From contig NZ_JHZB01000003.1 in the NCBI RefSeq assembly GCF_000621145.1, positions 1 through 64,000 on the forward strand: a DNA stretch of 64,000 nucleotides. Reading direction: 5' to 3'. The DNA comes from Desulfobulbus elongatus DSM 2908. Lineage in GTDB: Bacteria > Desulfobacterota > Desulfobulbia > Desulfobulbales > Desulfobulbaceae. The position numbers were made by a program, and so were the translations under genes. The notes beneath the pieces were generated by a model. That model made no database searches. It was not told the DNA's origin and worked only from the letters and a program-made list of their open reading frames with translations. Positions within the stretch are counted from its first letter, which is position 1, and each line of letters starts with the position of its first letter. Of this stretch, positions 8,200 through 16,054 are shown one piece after another.

Positions 8200-9407
8200 G
8201 GCAGTTCGATGGGGTCCAGTTGCCGGCACACTTCCAGCCAGTGTTCGAAGCGGCCGGCCTTCCCCGCCTGTTCGAGAAAGGTGGTGTCGAGGGCCGGCGG
8301 GATGTACTGCTGCTGCGGATTGAGCAGGTGGTAGATGATGTCGGCGGCGTGGACGATGAGCGGCGTGCACAGCGAGGGCTTGGGGTAGTGGGCCAGCCGA
8401 TGGTGAAAGGCGGCCGCGTCCACGATCGGGCCGGTCAGGCCCCACAACCCGAGCAGATAACCGCCGACATCGCCGTGGGTGGCGGAGAAGATCTGATATT
8501 CCGCCTGACAGTGGGCGACCTGTTCGATCTGGGCCAGCTCGGTGGCCTCGATGTATTTGTCGCGGACGGTCGAGAACAGGAGCAGCTTGCCGACATCGTG
8601 CATGAACCCGGCGATGAAGGCCTGTTCGATCAGTTCCTTGCAGCCGGTTTCCTCCACGGCGATGCGCTTGGCGTAGGCGGCCACGGCGACACTGTGCCGC
8701 CACAGGGCAGCAGCGGAAAACGACTTGGCCGCCATGGGGTTGAGTTCCGAGAAAACCCCCACGCTGAGCACCAGCGCCTTGACGGTGTCGAGGCCCAGCA
8801 GGTTCACGGCCCGGGATGGGCTGTCTATGTTTTTGAAGAACCCGAAAAACGAGGAATTCACCAATTGGAGGATCTTGGCGCTCATGCCCAGGTCCTGTTC
8901 GATGATCTTCCCTATCTCGGAGAGCGGGCTGTCCGGCTCCTTGAGCTTCCGGCACAGGCGGGCGTACAGCGGCGGCAGGCTGGGCAGGCTGCCGATGCTG
9001 GCGGCCAGGGCCTGCAGATGTTCGTTCTGCATGAGATTCTGCAGGGCACAGGCGCGCTCCAGCACCTGCTTCAGCGTTTCCGGGTCCGAGGGTTTGGTGA
9101 TGAACTGGTGGACGACATCCACGGTCCGCAGGATGGATTCCTCGTCGGCCTGGCCGGTGAGCATGATGCGGATGACATGCGGGTATTGCCGCTGGATGGT
9201 GGTCAGCAGCGTGGCCCCGTCCATGCCGGGCATGCGCATGTCGGAGACAATGACGTCCACGGGATGGTCCGCCATGAAATCGAGCGCTTCCTGGCCGCTC
9301 TCGACGAAATGGAGGTCCTTGTCATTGCGCATGGAACGGAAGGTCCGCTTCAGGCCGGCCAGGATGTTGGGTTCGTCGTCGACGAACAGAATGGATTTCT
9401 TGGTCAT
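8196..9407 (-). CDS. Response regulator with HDOD output domain
   Basis: A 403-residue protein: receiver domain at 1-125 (FVDDEPN, phosphoacceptor D56 in VSDMRMPGMDG, FITKPSD), then an HDOD domain at about 140-345. The HDOD part begins SLPSLPPLYARL and carries the LQLVNSSFFGF helix, SRAVNLLGLDTVKALVLSV and FIAGFMHDVGKLLLF. HDOD proteins lack nucleotide cleavage and usually act as regulatory scaffolds in motility, biofilm or stress signalling. The start is taken at ATG 9407 because the receiver begins directly there. Upstream sequence in the same frame (to 9635) has no family similarity. It is the first gene of a two-gene minus-strand operon. The IS1595-family insertion ends 268 bases upstream, close enough to have altered its promoter. 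Confidence 0.88.
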   Translation of the reverse strand: MTKKSILFVDDEPNILAGLKRTFRSMRNDKDLHFVESGQEALDFMADHPVDVIVSDMRMPGMDGATLLTTIQRQYPHVIRIMLTGQADEESILRTVDVVHQFITKPSDPETLKQVLERACALQNLMQNEHLQALAASIGSLPSLPPLYARLCRKLKEPDSPLSEIGKIIEQDLGMSAKILQLVNSSFFGFFKNIDSPSRAVNLLGLDTVKALVLSVGVFSELNPMAAKSFSAAALWRHSVAVAAYAKRIAVEETGCKELIEQAFIAGFMHDVGKLLLFSTVRDKYIEATELAQIEQVAHCQAEYQIFSATHGDVGGYLLGLWGLTGPIVDAAAFHHRLAHYPKPSLCTPLIVHAADIIYHLLNPQQQYIPPALDTTFLEQAGKAGRFEHWLEVCRQLDPIELP

Positions 9408-9666
9408 GCCGCACCGCTTCGGTGGTTGAATGGATCGCGTGCACGCGCGCGCGGCCGGGAAAGGGGCCGGCGCTGCATCATGATACACGAAAAGACCGCA
9501 GCCTTTCGCGCCCCTGGCAGGGGCGAATCTTTTCCCCGCTCCGCCCCACGGATCTGAGAAAAAATCCCTTTTGCGCATCTTCCCTGAAGCGACACGGAAA
9601 AAGCGATAAGGGCCGCACGGGACATTTGACTGCAAAGATCATTTCCGCAAATTGTACAATATTTCA
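9408..9666. other. Intergenic leader between HDOD regulator and IS insertion
   Basis: About 260 bases without a convincing gene. It should hold the promoter of the minus-strand operon at 9407. An open minus-strand frame continues through it from the interrupted LuxR-type remnant, but its translation looks random after the first few codons. The sequence is AT-richer near 9640-9670, just next to the insertion target. Confidence 0.5.
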
Positions 9667-9674
9667 ATGGTAAA
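9667..9674. repeat. 8-bp target-site duplication, left copy
   Basis: ATGGTAAA immediately left of the IS1595-family element. The identical right copy is at 10657-10664. Confidence 0.9.
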
Positions 9675-9698
9675 AGTGGCTATGAATGAAACGCAGCA
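9675..9698. repeat. IS terminal inverted repeat, left
   Basis: 24 bases starting AGTGGCTATG and ending AACGCAGCA. They match the reverse complement of 10633-10656 at 20 of 24 positions. Confidence 0.9.
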
Positions 9699-10578
9699 AT
9701 CTTGATTGGAGTATGCGCCAGACAAGCGTTGAGCAAGCGGAGTGGGAGTTCTGGTTCCCAAAATCTCCGGTTGAATCGGTAGCAGAATTCATCGAGATAC
9801 TCTTGCAGGTACCGAGATGACACGCCATGAAAGGTTCCATTGATGAACTTTTTCATGTTACCGATCATGATATGCACCAAGGGCAACCAGACATGAGCTT
9901 CTTCGGGTGAAGTGACCTTTTTCTGGTGTTGGTGCTGCTTGGCCGCAACATTCAATGCAGGGAGCGCATCGGTTTACACCTTCTGGCCGGTGCGTAGGTG
10001 CCGCGTGAGAAACCTGCCGACCGTGTCTGTGCACACGCTGTCGACCGCTTGCAGGGCAAGAAACCCGGCGCCCTTTTTCCGGGTTTCCACCGCAACAAGC
10101 ACTGGTCGTTTCCCTTCGGCGCCACGGCCTCTTTTGCCGGATCGTTTGCCGCCGACAACAGTGTCGTCCAACTCAATCAGGTTGGCAAGCCGATAGATGC
10201 TGTCCCGGTAGGCCATGGCTTGTCGGATCTTGCGCAGCATGGTGCGGGCTGTGATCCAGGAAACACCTAAGTGCTTGGATGCTCGCAGTGCAGAGAGGCC
10301 ACCTTTATCAGAAGCCATGAGGTAGGTGGCCCAGAACCATTTGACCAGGGGAATTTTGGTGGCGTGAAACAAGGTGTCGGCGGTTATCGAGACCTGATGA
10401 CGACAGTGGGCACATTGATACGTAAATGGCGCGAGGCAATAGGGTACGCGTTCATACCGCCACATGTCGGGCATTGGAATCCTTTTGGCCAACGAACCTT
10501 GGCCAGTGTTTGGGTGCATTTGCGCTCCGTACCGAATCGTTTCTGCCATTCTATCAAGCTGACTTGGGGCATCTGCAT
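9680..10578 (-). pseudogene. IS1595-family (ISXO2-like) transposase, frameshifted and with in-frame stop
   Basis: The reading starts at about 10578 (MQMPQVSLIEWQKRFG) and contains the first zinc-ribbon pair CPTCGG. Near 10420-10440 the similarity moves to another frame with the second pair, QCAHCRHQVS, then TADTLFHATKIPLVKWF and IELDDTVVGGKRSG, which carries the first catalytic Asp. A TAA stop at 9974-9976 interrupts this frame just before TDALPALN, the region of the next catalytic Asp. The same frame then resumes to 9680 with the C-terminal GTFHGVSSRYLQEYLDEF motif. With one frameshift and one nonsense codon, this copy should not make an active transposase. Earlier in-frame ATGs up to 10620 fall near the end of the element and are less likely starts. 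Confidence 0.88.
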
Positions 10579-10632
10579 GGCAAGACTTCTTTTGGAATAT
10601 CTGATTGATATTACATGCAAAATTAAGCATTA

Positions 10633-10656
10633 TGCTGCGTTTTGTTTAGAGCCACT
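10633..10656. repeat. IS terminal inverted repeat, right
   Basis: 24 bases reading TGCTGCGTTTTG to AGAGCCACT on the plus strand. Their reverse complement matches the left repeat at 20 of 24 positions. Confidence 0.9.
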
Positions 10657-10664
10657 ATGGTAAA
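10657..10664. repeat. 8-bp target-site duplication, right copy
   Basis: ATGGTAAA immediately right of the IS1595-family element, matching the left copy at 9667-9674 exactly. Confidence 0.9.
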
Positions 10665-10831
10665 TGCTCATATTCTATGAGGCCCATGTCCCGCGCTTTC
10701 AGGATGGCGTCAGCGGCACTGCTGACGTCGAGTTTCTTATACATGACATAGGTGTGCGACTTGAACGGGGTACCGAGGTCTTTCAGCTTGTGCAGAGGGG
10801 CCAGCGCCTCTTCAATGCGATTCAGGACAGC
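10665..10831 (-). pseudogene. LuxR-type helix-turn-helix regulator remnant, interrupted by the IS
   Basis: Minus-strand frame with the second half of a LuxR-type DNA-binding domain: FKSHTYVMYKKLDVSSAADA followed by AILKARDMGLIEYE. This fits the recognition helix and last helix of the GerE fold, where NTVKSH...KL.V.....A...A...GL is typical. The N-terminal helices are not recognisable in this frame, and a stop lies just upstream (10832-10834). The IS1595-family element is inserted right after the EYEHLP codons. Joining the two flanks across the target duplication gives a frame running on without an obvious natural end. The gene is therefore both truncated at its 5' end and cut near its 3' end. 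It may once have regulated the neighbouring signalling genes (inference). Confidence 0.6.
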
Positions 10832-10969
10832 TCAGCCACCGACCTTCACGAACCTTGAAGATGTGCGGGTCGACCTCGCGTTCTGACCGCACAATGCCTG
10901 GCGGGCGTGCAGGCGCGCCGGACGGGAACATCGCCCCACCGGCGCCTTGCGGGCGCGGGACGGCAATAA

Positions 10970-11003
10970 AAAAAAGGCAGGGGCAAGCGGCCCTGCCTTT
11001 TTT
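10970..11003. terminator. Bidirectional rho-independent terminator
   Basis: A perfect 13-base stem: AAAAAAGGCAGGG (10970-10982) pairs with CCCTGCCTTTTTT (10991-11003) around an 8-base loop. A-run and T-run flank the GC core, so it can work in both directions. It lies 35 bases beyond the stop of the hybrid kinase at 11038 and should end the minus-strand phosphorelay operon. Confidence 0.85.
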
Positions 11004-11037
11004 ATCGCTCAGGAATTGCTCCCGATTTTGGCGGCGG

Positions 11038-12975
11038 TCACGGCGCATCCAGAAGCGTCCGCACCACGCGCAGCAACTCCTTGGGGGACACGGGCTTGTA
11101 CAGGATCTCCATGTGCACCTCCAACAGGTCCTTCTGCTGAATGTTTTCCGGGGCATAGCCGCTGATGAAAACCCCCTTCATTCCGGGGCGTATCCGGTGG
11201 ATGGCCTCCAGGGCCTGTTTGCCGTTCATTCTGGGCATGACCAGGTCGAGAATCAGCAGGTCGACGGTGTCCGGGTGCCCGGCGAAGACGCGCACCGCCT
11301 CCTCCCCGTTGACCGCGGTCAGCACCGTATAACCGAATTGTTCCAGCACCCGGACGTAGAGTTCGCGCACGGCGCCGTCGTCCTCGGCCAGGAGGATGGT
11401 TTCGCTGCCGCCCCGGACACGTTCCCGGTCTTCCCCGCGCGGCTCCTCCCGTTTCGATTCCTCGATGAGCGGCAGGGTGACGGTGAACACCGTGCCCTTG
11501 CCCGGCTCGGTCTCCACGAGAACATGGCCCTGATGCTCCATGACGATGCCGTAGACCACGGACAGGCCCAGGCCGGTCCCCTTGCCCATTTCCTTGGTGG
11601 TGAAGAAGGGGTCGAAGATCTTGGCCGCGGTCTGCTGGTCCATGCCCTTGCCGGTATCGGCGATGGCGATGCGGACATGCGGCCCCAGCCGGCCGAAGCC
11701 GTGGGCATCGACGAACCGCCGGTCGATTTCCAACCGCTCCGTGGAGATGGTCAGGTAACCGCCGCCGGGCATGGCGTCGCGGGCATTGGTGGCGAAGTTC
11801 ATCAGCACCTGGTCGAGCTGGTGGCTGTCGGCGAAGACGCACAGCGGTTCCTTGGCCAGCCGGGTCTCGAACTGGATGTCCTCGCCGATCACCCGCCGGA
11901 TGAATTTCTCGATGCGGGTGATGAGCAGGTTGACGTCGACCGGTTCCTTGCGGCAGACCTGCTTGCGGCTGAACATGAGCAGGTCCTTGGTGAGATGCGA
12001 GGCCCGCAGGCCGGCTTCGAGGATGGTGTGCACGCTCTTGCGCGCCGGATGATCCTCCTTCAGGTGTTCCAGGGCGATCTCGGCATAGCCGAGGATGGCC
12101 GAGAGGATGTTGTTGAAATCGTGCGCGATGCCGCCGGCGAAGGTGCCGATGGATTCCATCTTCTGCGCCTGGCGGAATTGTTCTTCCAGTTTGCGATGGG
12201 CGCTGATATCCCGCACGATCTCGATGATGCCTTCGATGTCGCCCCGTTGGTCGGCGACCGGTATTGCCCGGATCTCGAACTCCCGGCTGTCGTCGCGGGA
12301 GGCGAAGTAGCCGATTTCGTTCCGGTGCGAGGCGAGGCTGCGCACCACCGGACAGGACGGGCAGGGCTCGTTGTCCTTCCAGAAGACGACATGGCAGCGG
12401 GAATCCGGGGCGAGCGAATCGGCTCCCAGGGCGAACATGCGCTGGGCGGCGATGTTGGCCCAGCGGACCTTGAGGTCCGGGGAAAGGTGGACGATGCCGT
12501 CGGGCACGCTGTCGAGCAGGACCCGGTAGGCCTGCGACAGGTGCCGGTACGCCTCTTCCCGCGCACTGAGCTGCTCTTCCGCCTCCTTGCGTTTTCTCTT
12601 CTCGGCCGCCTCGTTCAGGCTGCGCTCGATGGCCGGAATCAGGCGGGCCAGGCGGTCCTTGAGGATGAAATCGGTCACGCCGGATTTCAGCAGTTCCACC
12701 GCCGTCTCCTCGCCGATGCTGCCGGAGACCAGAAGGACGGGAACATGGGAAAACCGGCTGTTGAGCAGGCGCAGGGTGTCCTTGAAATCGAGGCCGATCA
12801 CCTTGTAGTCGGAAAGCACCAGGTCCCAGCCGCCGGTTTCCAGGGCCGCCGCCAGTTCCGGGCCATCCTTTGCCCAGCGCAGGGTGGCCGTCAGCCCGTT
12901 GGTGCGGAGATGGCGGGCGATGAGCAGGTAGTCGGCCTCCTCGTCCTCGATGAGCAGAATGCGCAGGGGGGTCAT
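11038..12975 (-). CDS. Hybrid histidine kinase: receiver-PAS-HisKA-HATPase-receiver
   Basis: A 645-residue soluble hybrid kinase. The N-terminal receiver (about 1-125) has LLIEDEEAD and D56 in LVLSDYKVIG. A PAS domain (about 150-265) includes a CPSCPV pair found in PAS domains of similar proteins. The kinase core carries GGIAHDFNNILSAILGY (H285) and ATP-binding boxes NARDAMPGGG, DTGKGMD and TKEMGKGTGLGLS. A C-terminal receiver (about 525-640) has LLAEDDGA, LLILDLVMPRMNG and LYKPVSP. It is the last gene of the operon. Its ATG overlaps the stop of the single-domain receiver gene by four bases (12972-12975). Two receivers around one kinase core allow multi-step phosphotransfer. A strong terminator follows. 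Confidence 0.92.
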   Translation of the reverse strand: MTPLRILLIEDEEADYLLIARHLRTNGLTATLRWAKDGPELAAALETGGWDLVLSDYKVIGLDFKDTLRLLNSRFSHVPVLLVSGSIGEETAVELLKSGVTDFILKDRLARLIPAIERSLNEAAEKRKRKEAEEQLSAREEAYRHLSQAYRVLLDSVPDGIVHLSPDLKVRWANIAAQRMFALGADSLAPDSRCHVVFWKDNEPCPSCPVVRSLASHRNEIGYFASRDDSREFEIRAIPVADQRGDIEGIIEIVRDISAHRKLEEQFRQAQKMESIGTFAGGIAHDFNNILSAILGYAEIALEHLKEDHPARKSVHTILEAGLRASHLTKDLLMFSRKQVCRKEPVDVNLLITRIEKFIRRVIGEDIQFETRLAKEPLCVFADSHQLDQVLMNFATNARDAMPGGGYLTISTERLEIDRRFVDAHGFGRLGPHVRIAIADTGKGMDQQTAAKIFDPFFTTKEMGKGTGLGLSVVYGIVMEHQGHVLVETEPGKGTVFTVTLPLIEESKREEPRGEDRERVRGGSETILLAEDDGAVRELYVRVLEQFGYTVLTAVNGEEAVRVFAGHPDTVDLLILDLVMPRMNGKQALEAIHRIRPGMKGVFISGYAPENIQQKDLLEVHMEILYKPVSPKELLRVVRTLLDAP

Positions 12976-13415
12976 GTGCAGTTCCGGGGCGGTTCGTTGA
13001 TGGCCAGCCAGTAGACGCCCAGCCGCGCCACGGTGTCGGCGAGTTCGGTGAAATCCAGCGGTTTGCGGACAAAGCTGTTGGCGCCGATCTCGTAGCTCCG
13101 GAACCGGTCCCGTTCCTCGTCCGAGGAGGTGAGGATCACCACCGGCTGGAATCTGGTGCGCCGGTTCTCGCGGATGATTTTCAGCACCTCCAGGCCGGAC
13201 AGCTTCGGCAGCCCGATGTCCAGGAGCACGACCACCGGCAGCTCGAGCGCCTCCGGCTGCCGGAATTCGCCCTGGTTGAGCAGGTAGTCGACGGCCTGCT
13301 GGCCGTCGCGGACCACATCGATCCGGTTGGCGATGTTGGCCTTGCTGAGCGCCCGCCGGATCAGCAGTTCATCCTGGGGGTTGTCCTCGACCAAGAGAAT
13401 GACCTTGTTGTGCAT
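12972..13415 (-). CDS. Single-domain response regulator (Rcp1-like)
   Basis: A 147-residue receiver domain of the type that partners phytochrome-like kinases. It has LLVEDNPQDELLIRRAL at the start, the phosphoacceptor D66 in VVLLDIGLPKLSG, and ILTSSDEERD and FVRKPLDF with the conserved Thr/Ser and Lys. There is no output domain, so it probably shuttles phosphate between the membrane kinase upstream (13445-16054) and the hybrid kinase downstream (inference from order). It starts 29 bases after the kinase stop and overlaps the hybrid kinase gene by ATGA. Confidence 0.92.
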   Translation of the reverse strand: MHNKVILLVEDNPQDELLIRRALSKANIANRIDVVRDGQQAVDYLLNQGEFRQPEALELPVVVLLDIGLPKLSGLEVLKIIRENRRTRFQPVVILTSSDEERDRFRSYEIGANSFVRKPLDFTELADTVARLGVYWLAINEPPRNCT

Positions 13416-13444
13416 GGTGCCTCGTTTGCTTTGGATTGAAGGGT

Positions 13445-16054
13445 TCAGGGGAGATGGAAACAGAAGGCCGCGCCCGCGTCCTTGCCGCCCCTGGCTGTGA
13501 TGCTGCCGCCGTGGCGGTGGATGATCCGCTGGACCGTGGCCAGGCCGATGCCGATGCCCGGAAACTCCTCCTGGCGATGGAGCCGCTGGAACGGCTGGAA
13601 CAGCTTGTCGGCGTGGGCTGGTTCGAAACCGGCGCCGTTGTCGCTCACGCAGATGCCCGTCGTTTCACCGTCATGCCCGGCGGCGACCCGGATAAACGCC
13701 TCCTGGCGTCGGGCGGTGTATTTCCAGGCATTGGCCAGCAGGTTGCGCATGACCACCTCGATCATGGCCGCGTCTCCCCGGACGACCAATCCCGGCTCGA
13801 CCTCCCAGCGGACCTGCCGTTCCGGCTCGGTGCGCGCCATATCCGCCAGCAGCCGGAGCGACATCTCGGCGAGGTCGATCCGTTCCCGCCGCACCTGCCC
13901 GCGGGTCGAGCGGGACAGGGTCAGCAGGCCGTCGATCAGGTCGCCCATCTTGCGGCTGCCGATGATGATCTGGTCCAGGAACATCCTGGCCTCGTCCTGG
14001 AACAGGTCGCCGTAGTCCTCGATCAGGGCCTGGGAAAACCCGTTCATCGCCCGCAGGGGCGCGCGGAGGTCGTGAGAGACGGCATAGGCGAAGCTGTCCA
14101 GCTCGCGGTTGGCGGCGGTGAGTTCCGCCGTGCGCTCGACCACCCGCCGTTCGAGATCGGCGTTGAGCAGGCGGATTTCTTCCTCGGCCTCCTTGAACCG
14201 GGTGATATCCTCGGTGAAGATGACAATGCCGCCGACCTCGTCCTCGGCGTTCATCCAGGGGCGGACCTCCCAGCGCAGCCATTGCACCCTGCCGTCCAGC
14301 CGCACGAACCTGTCCTCGTCGGCGCGGACGATCTCGCCGGTCATGCCCCGGCGATGCACGTCCTTCCATGCCTCCCCGATTTCCGGGAAGATGTCGTAGT
14401 GCGACCGGCCGATGATTTCCCGCTCGCCCAGGAAATAGTCGTCCCGCCACCGGAGGCTGACCGCGAGATAGCGCATCTGCCGGTCGAACATGGCCAGTGC
14501 CGCCGGTGCGTGCTCGATGAACAGGGTCAGCCGTTCCTCGCTTTCCTGCAAGGTCTTGAGGGCCGCCTCGGTCCGCGTCCGGGCGGCGTTCGCGTCCTGC
14601 ATCTGGTTCAGGGCGGCGATGCGCGCCTCTTTCTGCCGTTCCAGGATGTTCTTCAACTCCGCCTCGGCCCGTTTCCGTTCGGTGATGTCATAGGAAATCC
14701 TGCAGAGGAAAGCGATGGCCCCGTCCTGGTCGAAGATGGGGAAAATGTTCGTGGCGAACACCTGGGGCTCGCCCCTGACCGAAAGACATTCCTCCGTGAC
14801 ATGGGGCGATTTCGTGGCGAGCACGTTGTGATCGTTTGCCCGGATGGTTGCGGCCGTGTCGGCGGGAAAGAGGTCGAGATCCGTCTTGCCGACGATTGCG
14901 GCCTCGTCCATGCCGAGGAGGAGCTGCACATTGGGATTGGCCAGGTTGTACCGTCCCGCGGCGGTCTTCAGGGAGAGGAGGGAAGGGGAGTTGTCGACGA
15001 TGGCGCTGAGCTTGCGTTCGCGGTCACGGATGGTTTCCTGGGCCTGCACGCGCTCGGTGATGTCGATGAAGGTGGTGAGGAGCAGGCCATCGGCAACCCG
15101 GCAGGTGAAGATATGGATCACCTTCCCGGAACCATCCTTGCAGACGATGCGGTATTCACCGGCATCGATGGTGCTGTCCGGATGCGGCGCCCGCGCGATG
15201 GCCGCGTGCCATTGGGCCTGGGCCCGCTCCCGGCAGGCGGGATCGGGGTAGGCCCGCAGCCACCATTCGGTGACGGTGGGCACCTCGTCGAGGGTATAAC
15301 CGAACATCTGGTCCATGCGGTTGTTTTGCGCCAGAATGGCGGCGCGGTCGTCGGCGAGCCCCATGGCCACCGGCGCGTTTTCGAACAGGCGGCGAAACCG
15401 TTCCTCGCTGGCCCGCAGGGCCGTGTTGGCGGTCTCGATCTGCTGCCGGCGCGCCCGTTCGCGTTGGCGCGACCGGTAGAGGGCCTCGCTGATGAGGCTG
15501 ATGATCAGGCCGTTGAGGGCCAGCATGCTCCACTGGAAGAGATCGTGCTGGGAGGCGATGGCGAAACTGTGCACCGGGGAAATAAAGAAATACAGACTGA
15601 GCAGGCTGGCGATCGAGGTGGCGGTCAGCCCCGGACCCAGGCCGCCCAGCAGGGCGGCAAGGGAGATGGGCAGCATGTAGAGGACCAGCAGCGGCCGGTC
15701 GCCGAAGACGACGGGCATGTGCCTGCGGACGACGAACATGACCACGGTCAGGACGATGGCGAAGGCATAGGCGGTCAGGCGTGGCCAGGGACGGGCGACG
15801 AAGGCGTCGAGGGCCGCCTCCTCGCCAGGCTGCGCCGGCGCGCGGGTCTCGGGGACATTGTGGAGGGCCAGCGTGAAACAGCCGCAGCTCACCAGCACGA
15901 AGAAGATCCCCTTGGCCGTGGACAGCCACACCAGGGAGCGGACATCCATGAAGACCATGAGCAAACGGTCGGACAAAAAGATCCAGCCGAGCGCCAGCAG
16001 CAGATATGCCAGGGTGGCTTGGACAATGAATCGGCTCCGGGCGGTCTGTCTCAT
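13445..16054 (-). CDS. Membrane multi-PAS histidine kinase
   Basis: An 869-residue sensor kinase. About six hydrophobic segments in the first 200 residues (starting near 10, 43, 92, 122, 145 and 175) resemble the DUF4118/KdpD-like membrane module. Three PAS domains follow (about 220-345, 350-465 and 490-610, each ending in DITER or DITRF). A coiled coil leads to the Cph1-type HisKA FAYAVSHDLRAPLRAMNGF (H661). The ATPase has NLLANAWKYT, DNGAGFE and FPGIGIGLATVQRI. This kinase class typically pairs with Rcp1-like regulators such as the one directly downstream. The start at 16054 overlaps the stop of the PAS-only sensor gene by four bases, implying coupled synthesis and probably a complex. The signal is unknown. 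Confidence 0.9.
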   Translation of the reverse strand: MRQTARSRFIVQATLAYLLLALGWIFLSDRLLMVFMDVRSLVWLSTAKGIFFVLVSCGCFTLALHNVPETRAPAQPGEEAALDAFVARPWPRLTAYAFAIVLTVVMFVVRRHMPVVFGDRPLLVLYMLPISLAALLGGLGPGLTATSIASLLSLYFFISPVHSFAIASQHDLFQWSMLALNGLIISLISEALYRSRQRERARRQQIETANTALRASEERFRRLFENAPVAMGLADDRAAILAQNNRMDQMFGYTLDEVPTVTEWWLRAYPDPACRERAQAQWHAAIARAPHPDSTIDAGEYRIVCKDGSGKVIHIFTCRVADGLLLTTFIDITERVQAQETIRDRERKLSAIVDNSPSLLSLKTAAGRYNLANPNVQLLLGMDEAAIVGKTDLDLFPADTAATIRANDHNVLATKSPHVTEECLSVRGEPQVFATNIFPIFDQDGAIAFLCRISYDITERKRAEAELKNILERQKEARIAALNQMQDANAARTRTEAALKTLQESEERLTLFIEHAPAALAMFDRQMRYLAVSLRWRDDYFLGEREIIGRSHYDIFPEIGEAWKDVHRRGMTGEIVRADEDRFVRLDGRVQWLRWEVRPWMNAEDEVGGIVIFTEDITRFKEAEEEIRLLNADLERRVVERTAELTAANRELDSFAYAVSHDLRAPLRAMNGFSQALIEDYGDLFQDEARMFLDQIIIGSRKMGDLIDGLLTLSRSTRGQVRRERIDLAEMSLRLLADMARTEPERQVRWEVEPGLVVRGDAAMIEVVMRNLLANAWKYTARRQEAFIRVAAGHDGETTGICVSDNGAGFEPAHADKLFQPFQRLHRQEEFPGIGIGLATVQRIIHRHGGSITARGGKDAGAAFCFHLP

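Larger units (their letters stand above)
9675..10656 (-). mobile_element. IS1595-family insertion sequence, complete but with a broken transposase
   Basis: A 982-base element bounded by imperfect 24-base terminal inverted repeats: left 9675-9698, right 10633-10656, 20 of 24 positions identical, both outer ends beginning AGTGGCT. It is flanked on each side by the same 8 bases ATGGTAAA (9667-9674 and 10657-10664), a perfect target-site duplication of the size usual for IS1595. The internal gene encodes an ISXO2/IS1595-type DDE transposase with a zinc-ribbon start, and it is frameshifted and interrupted by a stop. The element lies inside a LuxR-type gene remnant. The unchanged target duplication argues for a fairly recent insertion relative to the loss of the transposase, or for trans-mobilisation. 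Confidence 0.92.
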
